From assembly GCF_020085105.1 (NCBI RefSeq), contig NC_058043.1:14479167-14543166 (forward strand): a stretch of DNA of 64,000 bases, written 5' to 3'. The notes under the pieces were generated by a model, which saw only the letters and a list, made by a program, of their open reading frames with translations, was not told the DNA's origin and did no database searches. This stretch comes from Siniperca chuatsi. Taxonomy: Eukaryota; Chordata; Actinopteri; Centrarchiformes; Sinipercidae. Position numbers and translations under genes: made by a program. This document shows, piece after piece, positions 38,201 to 49,900 of this stretch. Position 1 is the first letter of the stretch, and the number at the start of each line of letters is the position of its first letter.

Positions 38201-40022
38201 CTGTCTGTCGATTAATTGACTCATCGTTTCAGCTCGACAATAAATACCAAGGCAACTGAGATGATCAGCTTATGAGCCTGAGAACTGTGATCTTATTTAA
38301 TTTAAACACTAACTGAATATGTATGTCATTAAATGTGTAAATTGTGTGAATGTACCTGATTGGTCTATTTGTTGAGGCCATGTTAAATTATAGTGAAATA
38401 GCCCTTTCTATCTGTCTGAAGAAATAATATTTAGAATTATAACAGTGATTTCTGGTTAAAGTTATTTGACCTCCTTTTGAAAGCTTGGGCCCAGTTGTGT
38501 AGCTGCAGGATTTGTTGAATTTGAATAGAAGCATGTTAGTTAGGGCTTAGCTGCTCTACGTGGCTTTAAATATTTTCATGGTTGCATTCCAGCGGGGGGG
38601 AAAAAACTCATGGTCATTAATAGGCTGTTTTCAAAAATGGATTTTGGCAACAGAAGATGGAGACTGGTTTGCCTTTGGCCCTTTTTTATCAGAATTTGAA
38701 TACACAGACACAAGAAGGAGATCAAAATTGTATCTTTAAATCAAAGACGGACGATGTTCAGAGGCTCACTTGGCTTTAACCTCATGTTTTGTTGACATTG
38801 GCTTTCCTCATCGTTTTGGGTCCCACCACCTCCGCTGCTCTGTGTGTAATAATAATAATTGCAAAATCAACCATTTTGAAAAAAGAAAATTCTTTTCTTG
38901 TGACCTTATTAAAACCCATTGTGTAGACACAGAAATGACCATAAAGCATTGTTACACCAAAAGTAAACATTTCATGTTTTATATGCTATATAGGCTATGC
39001 ATGAACAAATATATATCCATGTTCTCCCTGTTATACCCTTATAAACAAACTGTTACTTAAAACTCCAACAACAGAGAGTTAAATAGACTAATTTGGTATT
39101 TGGGAGGGGTAGAGCTGCGAAAAAACACCCATCGCAGATAAAGAGCATATAAAATCCATTCATTGTATTTAACCATGACATGTCTTCAGTTGTTTAAAAG
39201 CAATTCACATGAAATTAGGAAAAGTCATGGAGTATCAAGTTGATAAAACAGTCTTAAGTATGTTTTTTTGAACTGTTAAAGAGAGTCTTGGGTCTCCAGG
39301 ACCCCAAACAGAACATTAGGGATAAACATCCTCACTGATAGCTCTGTGTAGTAGTAACATTTTCTCCAGCCATTTGATTTGAGCAGATATTAAATCGAAA
39401 TGTTTAGCAAAAAAAAGAAAAATGCTGTAATGCTGAAATATTAATGTCCAGCGTTTCTTCTTGTAGCTTCATCCTCCATCACTGAGCAGCTAGAAAATGT
39501 GCTAACTGTGATTTGAGTCACAATATTGATCAAGACCCTTGTCAGTCCTCTGCAGATACATTATGGCCATTTTGTGGTTTGGGATAGAAAAGCTGTTTCC
39601 TCTTGATGTGGGAATATTTGTGTTTTTGTGGTTGTGTTAATTTACATATCACTGGAAGCCATTTTTCCCTTCTGGTAAGTGAACCTCGCTCAAAGTTTTC
39701 AACCATAGTAATCTGTATGTGTTGACATTAATGATTAATAGCTCTTTTATATTGATATGTTGCACAAAACTGGATTTGTGGGAGATAAGTTTGATTGCCA
39801 GTAATTGGACTTACACCACATCTACATAGGATGCGTTCAGGCACTGTATTGAGGATAGGTCACTCGCATTTCGGCAGTGCTCAGAACTTAACACACGATC
39901 ACTGTTGTCACACAACGGAAGAAAATATACTTGAAGCGTAAAAATAAGCTTCGGGCTCATTATTTGATGTTTAACCTTTGTATCTTCTCTTGCAGTGCAA
40001 TGATGAAATTTGTACACAATGA
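32206..40022 (+). CDS. prxl2b: Prostamide/prostaglandin F synthase (peroxiredoxin-like 2B)
   Basis: A cytosolic thioredoxin-fold reductase that converts prostaglandin H2 and prostamide H2 to the F2-alpha forms. Exons: 32206-32268, 32717-32921, 33263-33314, 33845-33908, 34039-34114, 34970-35088, 39996-40022, in frame, giving 201 residues (human about 198). The redox motif is C44-Q-V-C47 within [17 protein letters not shown]. Other family blocks are [40 protein letters not shown] and [13 protein letters not shown]. The last exon encodes only CNDEICTQ and a stop; it was placed by its TTGCAG acceptor, matching phase and resemblance to the family C-terminus, after an intron of about 4.9 kb. ATG context is AAAATGG. 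It runs tail-to-tail with mmel1, an arrangement also found on human 1p36.32. Confidence 0.93.
33452..33740. mobile_element. hAT-like nonautonomous repeat in prxl2b intron 3
   Basis: It starts TAGAGCTGCAACGATTAGTT followed by ATTACTCGATTAGTCGATC and an AATCGATTCATTG block, the signature of a common vertebrate/fish hAT-type repeat. The right boundary is approximate. A second member is at 37922-38242. Confidence 0.6.
35886..36190. mobile_element. Fold-back MITE copy (family A) in prxl2b intron 6
   Basis: Ends TTAAAGGAATAGTTCAACAT and ATGTCAAACTATTCCTTTAA form a terminal inverted repeat of about 30 bases (36183-36190 closes on TTAA). About 305 bases long. Confidence 0.8.
37514..37530. repeat. 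Poly-A tract
   Basis: 17 consecutive A residues in the last prxl2b intron. No upstream retrogene sequence was recognised. Confidence 0.8.
37922..38242. mobile_element. hAT-like nonautonomous repeat in prxl2b intron 6
   Basis: The left end TAGGGCTGCAAC and right end GTTTCAGCTCGA are imperfect inverted repeats. Internal 'attaactgattaatagtttg' and 'gtcgattaattgac' words match the family at 33452. Confidence 0.6.
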
Positions 40023-40221
40023 TGACCTTGCTGCCCATTGTACATGATGAACACATCGAGATTGAAGAAGTGGAATGTCATAAAAATACTAAAGTGAACA
40101 TAAAACTACTGCCAATTTTCTTAATTGGTAGAAATTTCTTTGTGACAATATATTATTGTATTATATTATCTACAGTGAAAGCAACAGTGACATTCCTTTA
40201 TAATCGTTACCTTTTAATTGT

Positions 40222-40227
40222 AATAAA
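40222..40227 (+). terminator. Polyadenylation signal of prxl2b
   Basis: AATAAA 200 bases past the stop at 40022, which supports 39996-40022 as the true terminal exon. Confidence 0.55.
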
Positions 40228-40229
40228 TG

Positions 40230-43200
40230 TCATGAATTTTAAACTTGCCTTGCACTTATACTGATTATGATGATTGTTTTTTTAAATTGAGTATTTATGA
40301 ATTTGCATTTATTACTCAGTTTAAAAAATAAATAAATAATTTTGCATGTATCTAATTATAACAAAAGTTTAAATTCAATACTTGGCTTCAGTCCATGATA
40401 CCTAACTTTTTGACATGACAAACGGGTATCCTGCCTATATGCACGACCAATTGTTTGCTTACTACATTAATAATTCAAAACTCTTATGGCTCCATCATCG
40501 GGTTACACATCATCATTGTAGTGCTTTCATTTACTCCCCTTCAACAAATCTTCACATTATATCCACTGCAGTGTTTACTCTCCATCAGTGTGTTGACCTG
40601 AGACTTAAAATTAAAAATGTACTGATTTTGTCACCCCCAGTGTATCCAACGTGTCTCTAAACTTTTCAAAGATAACATTTTTTAATTTTTTGTGATGGTA
40701 AATTCTGCAAATTTCCCAAAACTGTAATATGGGTTTAGATTTATTCAGTGCACTGATGAGACACCCTTATTCTTATTTACTAACTATCAACTGAAGTAGC
40801 ACCTTGGTTCATATACAGTAAGAAGACACATGACGGTGTGACTCTGTAACATCAAGATGAACGTAATGCCTGTGAGTGAGTGTTTTTAGGGCTTCACAGT
40901 ATCACAAATGCATATGTTGCATAAGATCCACTTGATCTTTTTACCTCTGCATGGATGAGAATGAATCCTACATGATTTTGTCAGGTTTTTATATAAATAT
41001 ATGAAAATATAATGATACATTTAAAGATGAGACTTGAGATCGTACCAGTTGAGACAGTCACTTTAATGGCAATCTAGATAATTACATAGCAGCAGGAACA
41101 TTTATAAAACATCTTTAACGTCTGAATTCTTGCAAAGCAACAGTGTTATATCATAAATATTCATGTAGATAAATAAACTCCTCTGATGGGTATACAGTTG
41201 AAACATGTTCATATATAACAAAAATGTATTTGTACTTGGCTGGTAATTTCAAAACGACACAATTTCACCATGTAAGTAAATGTGAAGCTAGAACTAATTG
41301 GGTAAGAATTGTACACTCTCTTTCTTACCTGATTTAAATCCTTTATATGTAAATACTGCAATATAGAACATCGAGTATCTACAATAACACATGTATATGT
41401 ACCCTTTGTGTTCAGTTAACAATTTCGTTTTACTCTTTGAGAAAAACTAGACAAAATATACAAGAGTCTAAGCTGTTGCCCTTCAAACGGCAGCCCCATG
41501 TTGCACCTATCATGATTATGATTTATCCTCCAACATTTCTTTGAACCAGACATGATACATGTGCCATGTTGTTTAAAGGAATAGTTTGACATTTGGGGAA
41601 ATACACATATTCTGTTTCGGGGGAGAGTGAGATGAGAAGATTGATACCATTCTCATGTATTTCTGTTAAATATAAGTCTGTAGTTAGCAGCTGTTAAGCT
41701 TAGCTTAGCACAAAGACTGGAAGCAGGGGGAAACAGCTAGCCTGGTTCTCTCCAAAGGTAACAAAATCCACCTGTTTAATCTGTCCTAAAGCAATTTTCC
41801 CAACTTAATGCTAAGCAGAAATGACAGAAATGAGAGTGGTATCAATTTTCTCATCCAACTCTCTGCCAGAGAGTAAATAAATGTATTTCCAAAAAATGTC
41901 CAACACTTTTGCTTTAAGATGGCAACACACTATTAGCCTTTACATTCTGAGTAAAACATTATTCATTACTGTGTCATCTCCCCCTGCTAAACACAACAGT
42001 ATTTGCCAATATATGAAGAGTGAGAGTGTAAAACTTCAATATGCACATTCAATTCGGCAGCCTCTGTTGAGACCTATAAGCCATGTTCAGTTTACCAAGG
42101 CATCCTGAATGTGACCAATGACATGCAAACATTCAAAACTGGCTGTGTGTGTTTGTTTGTTTGTTTTGTTTTTTTTGTTTATTTGAAAGCTCTCTTCAGC
42201 ACAAAAACGGTGGCTTCCCGCAGCCATCCTCTCTTATGAGTTCTGCTCTGCTTTGATTCTCCTGTCATTACTTGTTAATAAAGGTAGAAAATAACAGTCC
42301 TGGCCCTGGCCATCTCTTTAATGACAAGCCCCATTCTTCGGTGTGTCTGCCTGCGGGCTTGTGGTTTGGCTACAGCGGTCACCACACTTCAGCACACCGC
42401 ACTGCACATCCTTTCATCTTACACAGCACTGATCAATGCCAGATCAGAGGGCAAACCACTTCATCTGCTGCCTGTCCATGTGTGAGTGTATCTAAGGGGT
42501 TTTCTTCTCCCTTCCCCTTAGCATGTAATTGGCTATGCTCAGAGGCTAAAAGTCTTGTAATCACTGTGTGTTTGCATCTCTTCTCAGGAGTTTGTGTGGT
42601 GAAGGAAATGTCAGTTCTTCTACAAATCGATCAGCATGTCGAGTTAAATGGAAACTTACAGATATCATACAAGCAGACATTATAATTTTGAATAAATGTA
42701 GGTAAGTGCCATCTAACAAATGGCACATATTAGGAGTTTTGATAGCTATATATCAGCCCAGTATGAACACTTGGGAGCCTCTCAAAATTATGGAAAAGGT
42801 AGAACGCACAACACAACTGTGATTAGCAACCTACTGTATATCCAAGCCTGTATCTAATCTTAGCAGTAACCAATAATGCAATAAAGTGATATACATTGGT
42901 TTTTCATCATTATCACATCACTCTGTCTCCAACAGGTGCTTTCTCACTAGCTAAAAAGTAGCAGGCCACCAATATTTTTGGAAACATCTGGAATATGGTT
43001 TCTTACAGCAAACTGTCATGACATACATATACATTTCTGTAGTGAGTATTGAGCAACAATCATTGGCAGAATGTGATAAAGAAACTTAGAAAATAATTGT
43101 CCTCCAAAAAGTACTAAATTACTTTGTAAATTTTAAATATTTATCCACTCTGTAAGTGTAAAAATGTCGAAAGCCGCAGCTCTCAGAATGTTAATTTGAG

Positions 43201-43570
43201 GTTAAAGCTGCAAAGATTTAACAGTCTTAAAGTCTTTAGATAATTTGTTTCATGTAACAGTGAATGACCAAACTCTCAGAGTGTGACTAATTCTATTGTA
43301 GCTTTACTTCACCAAAGCCCCAAGCTTTCATTTATTTCATACTCTCCAGTCAGAGTTAGATTTGTTCATTACTGTTTCTTCTGAGGTGGCACAATGTCTT
43401 GAAAACAATACATCAGAAGAAAGACACCAAGGCAACTCAGTGCCAAACGTTAATGGATAAATTACAAAGATCTGCACGAGAGATTTTTTTAAGGATTAAT
43501 TCTAGAAAGGCTGGAAAAGCTTTTAAACCAGCCGTATAGGCTTTTACCTTTGCACAAGGTCTTAGTTTTC
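40230..43570. other. Intergenic space between the 3' ends of prxl2b and mmel1
   Basis: No gene recognised. It contains one family-A MITE (41573-41917) and otherwise AT-rich unique-looking sequence. A 137-codon open frame at 42272-42685 has no recognisable motif and looks like chance. Confidence 0.6.
41573..41917. mobile_element. Fold-back MITE copy (family A)
   Basis: Starts TTAAAGGAATAGTTTGACAT; the right end is the diverged complement (AAATGTCCAACACTTTTGCTTTAA). Internal CTTAGCACAAAGACTGGAAG and ACAGCTAGCCTGG blocks are shared with the other copies. Confidence 0.75.
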
Positions 43571-43581
43571 TATATAGCCTT

Positions 43582-43587
43582 TTTATT
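43582..43587 (-). terminator. Candidate polyadenylation signal of mmel1
   Basis: TTTATT on the + strand (AATAAA on the minus strand), 325 bases past the mmel1 stop codon. Confidence 0.35.
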
Positions 43588-43911
43588 CATGTACCCGCTC
43601 GTCATCTGTCGCGGGACAGAGCAAAAAAGAATAAGTGACCTACTCATCCAGCGACAACACTTCAAACTTAAGAAAATACTGAAGCAAGTTTCTTTTTTAT
43701 AGTATACGTGCTTTAAGTTATAAAACTAGGGTGTAGTCCAGGATGTCATCCATTTTAGATACATCTACAGTATATGCAAATATCTGTGTCATCACTCTGC
43801 CCCAAATAAATTGGAATAAGCAGGATGTCTCTGTGGGTTTAAGAAGTACAACTTGTTCTTTTGATTTGAGTTGCCCATGTCAAGAAATAAATATGTCAAG
43901 AGTAAAACTTT

Positions 43912-46900
43912 CTACCAAACACGACACTTCAGCTCGGGGTTCATTGGACTGCCTTTTTGGCATTGGAAAGCTTTTGAGAACGCTTCAAAATTCTGGAGAG
44001 ATCCAAGCACCCTAAAGAGAAAAGAAAAACAAAACATTATTAGGATTATAAAAGCTAAACTGTGTTATGAATGTGAGAGGAGCACTGCAAAGTGTGAATC
44101 CAGCTGAGCACTATTATCATTCATTTGAATTTGTGTGTCTGGCCACCTGATGAATGCAAGTTCAAGATTCACTCTCTTTTAGCTCTGGTTTTGGTCTCTG
44201 CCAACTCGTGACAAAAACACCTGTCTCTTTAGCTGCTGAACGCTCCACTATGTTCAACGGCTACTTGCTAGCTTTGTCTGTCTGCTGCTTGGTGCTGGGC
44301 AGGTAGTGTATACAGTGGGTTTCTAGAGGTTTTTTGCTTAAAACAGCTGCCTGCTGCACCCAAAAACAAAGACATGAGAGCAGTGAGACTGAACCAAAAC
44401 AGTAAAGTTGTGGGCCGGACACAAAAACAATGAGCTGAAAGACGCTAAAACGCTCCATAGAGCTGAGGGGAACTGCAGAGTCAGGTGATAATTCACTGTG
44501 AGTTCATCACTACGAGCGACCCTTTTCACATAGAGGTCGTCATGTGATCCATTGTTAATATACAAACATTAACTGTAGACTATAGTTATATTAAATAAAT
44601 GGGGTTTGCTGGATTCAACAAACCAAACGTATTCTATTTTCTCTCCACCAGAGTCTTTCTTAAATGTGTTAGGAACTCAGAAAACTGTAAGACATCTATC
44701 AATATTGATCTTATTTTGAAACTGAAACACATGATGAAAGCGACATGAGCTTCTCTGAGTTTAGCACGGCTGGTAAAATAAGTTCTAAACCAGAGTGAGT
44801 CATTTAGCAGCAAGTTGGTTGTATTGCTTCATAAACAATGTGCCTGTTTTTATTAATGGTTGTGAAAAATAGTATTGTACTTATTTTTTATTTGATGTAG
44901 CTTTGTAGTTTTGATCATTTTTACTGCACATTTGGATCAAAGATGCACAAGCATTCCAGGCCATGATGTACTCATCAATAGAGAAGTACTTTAATCAGTA
45001 ATTAAATCCATCAAACTACCTATTAAAATTTTCTTATTGGTTCTGACGTATATATCTGAGCATACTAAAGCTCCTTACCTGTATTCTAATGGACTGTGTG
45101 AGTCAGTCTTGATGGACTGGCTGGCATACTCAGGCCGATAAGCACCACACCACACCTACAAAAAAAAACTGATTACATGAGTAGAGAGTAATCTAGTTTT
45201 AAAAGCAGTCATTAGGAGTTAAAAGTAGGTTTCAGCAGACTGTAAACATTAAAACTAAATTTTCACAAAAATAATATTTCACCTCAAATATAACTCCTGT
45301 TTATACTTTATTTACAGCACTTTGAATCTAATTATACTTATTATAATTCCCAGCTTTTATATGTGCAAGTTTGGTACAAGTTATTTTATTCATGTACCAA
45401 ATGACTTGTAAAATTCACCATCTCAGTGGGGAGCGATTGTGGCTCTTGAAAAAGATTCGTAACGGGTGTTTGACCTGTTTTATTGTTGATGACAGTTTTC
45501 TGCTTATGCTTTACATTCCCTGGCACCGAGATGCTCTTTACTTTGGCAGCTCTTCTCATCCCCTATGTGTGTAGCTGAACACTGATTTGCTCTGGAATTG
45601 CTTCAGCGTCTCACCCCCTGACCCTCTCCCTTTGTCCCAGTGTTTACTTCTCAGCACCAAATATCCACTGAAATATGCACCTCCTGAGCTTTGGTTCTCA
45701 ACTCCAGATGGAGAAATGATTGTCTACCCTCTGTCTGCTGAAATAATACATTCAGAAAATATAAATGATAAATGTTCCCTCATTATTCTTACTTACTTGG
45801 GCAAAGTTAAGAAAGAAAAGTTGTTTGTGGTCCATGTCTAGACCAGGTAGACGAGGCTCTTCACCCTCCATCTCAACCCACTTTAGATAAGCCTGTAAAC
45901 ACACACACACAGAAAGTTTATAACATGCATATTGGAGTTTGTCATTGATGCTGAAATAGTACCATGTGGTTTTGTACTTTTGCAACTATCATCCAACCTT
46001 ATATGCTTGACGAACCCCTCCGTTGTCTGCAATGTTCTCCCCCAAAGTGCTGATTCCACTGACCTGCAGTCACACAGACAAAACCATGAACTAACACCAA
46101 CACTCATTCTGGGGGTCACTTAATACATGGTTTACATTGTTTTGGATTACAGCCAAGCCGAAACATCTCATTTCATGCCACTGGATGCTTACATTTTGTC
46201 CACCTGCTAGCTTCCAGTTGAAGTTGCCATATTGTTGCACCATGCACTGTGACTGCTCTTTAAAATGCTCAGCAGAGTAATTACTCCACCAGTTTAGCAT
46301 ATTACCATCCTTGTCAAAATTACGCCCTGCAAGGAAACATAATGCATTAAGTAAAGTACTGTTTGCCAAACATGATGCATGTAGCCTATCATGGTCACTT
46401 GTTGGTAGCAGCAAACTAAACTAAAATAAAGTGTTATCATAAAATGACTGCATTTATCAGTTTTGGGCTTCCCAAAATATCTATGATGAATCACTTGTGT
46501 CTCACCGTTGTCATCAAATCCATGTGTGATCTCATGTCCGATAACCATTCCTATTCCACCAAAGTTAAGGGCCTGGTGCTGATGTTTACTGAAGAACGGC
46601 GGCTGCAGGATTCCTGCTGGAAACACTGGACAGACAAAAACAACAACAGTGTAAACACAATAAGTACTGGGAAAACTAAACAGGATTACAATGAGGAGTG
46701 ACTGTGTTACCATAAAAAAAAATCTCTTATTTGTCACAGAGGCTCCTGGTGGCCTCACTGATTCTTGTAAAGCTCTTACCTATCTGGTTTCTGTTGGGTG
46801 AGTAGAATGCATTCACCACAGCAGCACCGATGATCCACCTGAGGAGTGAAGATACAACACTGTAAAATCCATATACAGAGTATATTTTGCACCATGAAAC

Positions 46901-49900
46901 AAAATATTTTAACCTTTATTTTCAATGTTCTTTGGGGATTACTTGATGAGGACACAGAGTATCTTTCTCTCGTCTCTAAATTTGCAACAGGACATTCAAT
47001 GCACCATTTCCCTTTTAGAAAATCTTTTTTGTTATGTTTTGACTGAGTGCAACCCTGTTTACTATCTTGGAAACAGGAAGAGGGAACAAAAATGTACGAC
47101 ACAGTTTTGTGTAATCAACCTCATTTAAAAGAGGGGTTTTTGTTGTCACCCATTATGACGTTTTATGTCATGCCCTGAAACAGTACAAGAGTTGGTGTTT
47201 TACAAATAAAGGCAGTTTGTACTGTCAGACGCATCAACAGCTTACAAGTCCGGGTCAACTGGTTCTCTGAGCTTCTTCAGACTCTTGTGCGCTTCAGACT
47301 TGAGGTTCTCGAGGATGTTCTCAAAGTAGTGTTCTTCGCTAAAATTAAGCTGGAAAGAGAAACAGGACAAATCAGAGATAAGTGACAAGTGCGTCTGTCT
47401 ACAGATATTTACAGTATGGCTTGGAAATAGTCTCACTTCTTACTTACATGAGCGTACTCCTGGTCCAGCTTCTGGTTGCTCTCCTGTAGAATATGATCTG
47501 GATAGCCAATATGCTCCTTGATTGCCATGGCCTGCATGAGATGGAGAACAATCATTGTGATAATACCGAACATCTAGAGAAGATACATCCTTATTTCCCC
47601 AGCTTGGCTACTTGAACTTTACCTTCTCTCTTGCCTTCTCCTTCGAGGGAGCATCCATCCAGCTCAACTCCTCCAGTGTTTCCACATATGCTTTCTGGAT
47701 CTTACTGATGAGGTCACTGACCTGTGAACAGTGCAATCACAATCCCATACAGAAACAACATGGTGAAGAAAATTGGCATAATTTGGCATAATAATAGTTG
47801 TAATTGCAATTTCATTACTGGTATAATATGTAAAAGTTGGGTGTGAAATGTATTTCATGGCACTTATTGTCTTTGTGATAAATGTTTTAGGTAAAGCAGA
47901 AAATGCACTTCATGTCTAAGTGTCACAAAAATGTTAACAATTAATATGGCAGAGAAAATTATTCTAAATGTATTTGCTTGATTTACTTTCACATAATGCA
48001 TTTTGAGGCTTGAAAAGAGACACTTGGCCCCTCAATGTCTATTTTTTTGCACACAATTTACATCATTCCATGAATTTCTAACTACAATGCAACATGTGAC
48101 AGTTACAGCTTGCATTCATTGTTTGATGTAAACTACTATTGGTAGTAACTGATTTTCATGGTCAAGGGGAGTTTATAGACCAGAGGGACTTACCATTTGT
48201 TTGCTTTCTCCAGCAAAGGTCTCACGCACATACAGAGCTCCAACTGCGTTCTCCATGCTGCTCTGGACGTAACGGACACATTCTCGCCACCAAGCATCCT
48301 CCACAGTGGTCCCATAGAGAGTCTGACCAAACATGCAGACAGACACACACTGCAATTTAGATTTTGAACAAGCGCATGTTAATATGTGATGTTCTGTTAC
48401 GTCATGCTCATCGCACCTTCCTGTAACGGGCTCTGGCATCTTTGAAACGGCGGCTCAAGCTATTAACTCTGTCAATGATGAGCTGCCAGGTGAGGTAGTT
48501 CTGCATAGTTCTGCAAATATGAATTTGTTTTTGTTAAATTGTTGTGCTGAATTGTAGCTATTCTGTAATAATTACATTTTCATGGACTCTAGGACTGACC
48601 TGACACTGTGTCGGGAGAGAACGTCATTCATCTTCTCAAGGTAGGGAGAGCTGTACACCACCACCTCCTCCTCTAACTGGACCTCAATGGACACACTGGA
48701 CAGCACCCCCTGAATAAATCGTGTCCAGTTAAAACCCTGGAAAACAAAAGGTAGGAGATATTTTACTTAACATCTTTAGTTTTACTGAATATTGTTAAAA
48801 TATCATATGGTTAAATATGTTTTACATGATTTCACATGGAATTGCCCCCAGCTACTTGTTATATTAATTGTTTCAAGAAAGTGGGGGACGTTAACAATCT
48901 TAAAGTTTCAAGTTTAATCCATTGTGCCATGGAATAGAAAAAGCTACCTCCTCTAATTAGGCATAGGTACAAAAATAGGTACAAAAATAAGGCATTAATA
49001 AGGCAAAGAATACTCCACTTCACATTGTGGCGTTGCCTCTGCAGAGTCCATTATTTTCTGTATCAGGACATTGCAGTATAGCATGGCCACTTACACAGGT
49101 AATAAGTGTTCACACCTTCATTCACTATTAAATTTTGTTTGCAGTCACTTCAACTAAGTTACCTGTGAGAGTTAACTACATTTTAATTAACGTAGCACTA
49201 AGCAGAACTACTGTTGCTATTGTTACCAGCAGTCTCATATACCTTGTTAGCTGGTTGCTTGAACTACGCTTAAGGTTTCTGTTATGAAGTTTTAAAGGAA
49301 TAGTTTAACATTTTGGGAAATATGCTTATTTGCTGAGAGTTAAATGCAAACATTGCTACCACTCTCACATTTGTACACTAACTATCTAGCTAGAGCCACC
49401 ATCTGGTTAGCTTAGCTTAGCACAAAGACTGGAAACCAGGGGAAACAGCTAGCCTTGCTTTGTCCTTTGTCCAAAGGTAACAAAATGCATCTACCAGCTC
49501 CTCTAAAGCTCACTAATTAACATGTTATATCTTGTTTATTTTGCACACAACCTCATGGTGACGGCAAGACTCCACTAAACCTCTTGTAAAACCACAACGT
49601 CATTTTTACACTTCAGTTTTTGTATGGATTAAACAAACAAGACATAACAGGTTAATTTGTGAGCTTTAGAAGTGCTGGTGGGTGGATTTTGTTATCTTTG
49701 GACAGAGCCAGGCTAACTGTTTCCCCCTGTTTCCAGTTATTGCGCTAAGGTAACCAGTTAGCTTCATATTTACCGTAGAAAAGAGAGTGGTATCAATCTT
49801 CTCAACTAACTCTCGGCAAGAAAGCAAATAAGTGTATTTTCCAAAATGTTCCAAAACTATTCCATTAATGGCCACATGTCACCTAAATGGAAATTAGTGT

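Noticed and set aside
42272-42685. 137-codon open frame between prxl2b and mmel1
   Set aside because: No motif, no splice partners, composition like the surrounding noncoding DNA.
46784-46900. Possible cryptic peptidase exon extension beyond 46838
   Set aside because: Stops follow at once past the CAG acceptor; phase and family sequence fix the exon at 46838-46780.
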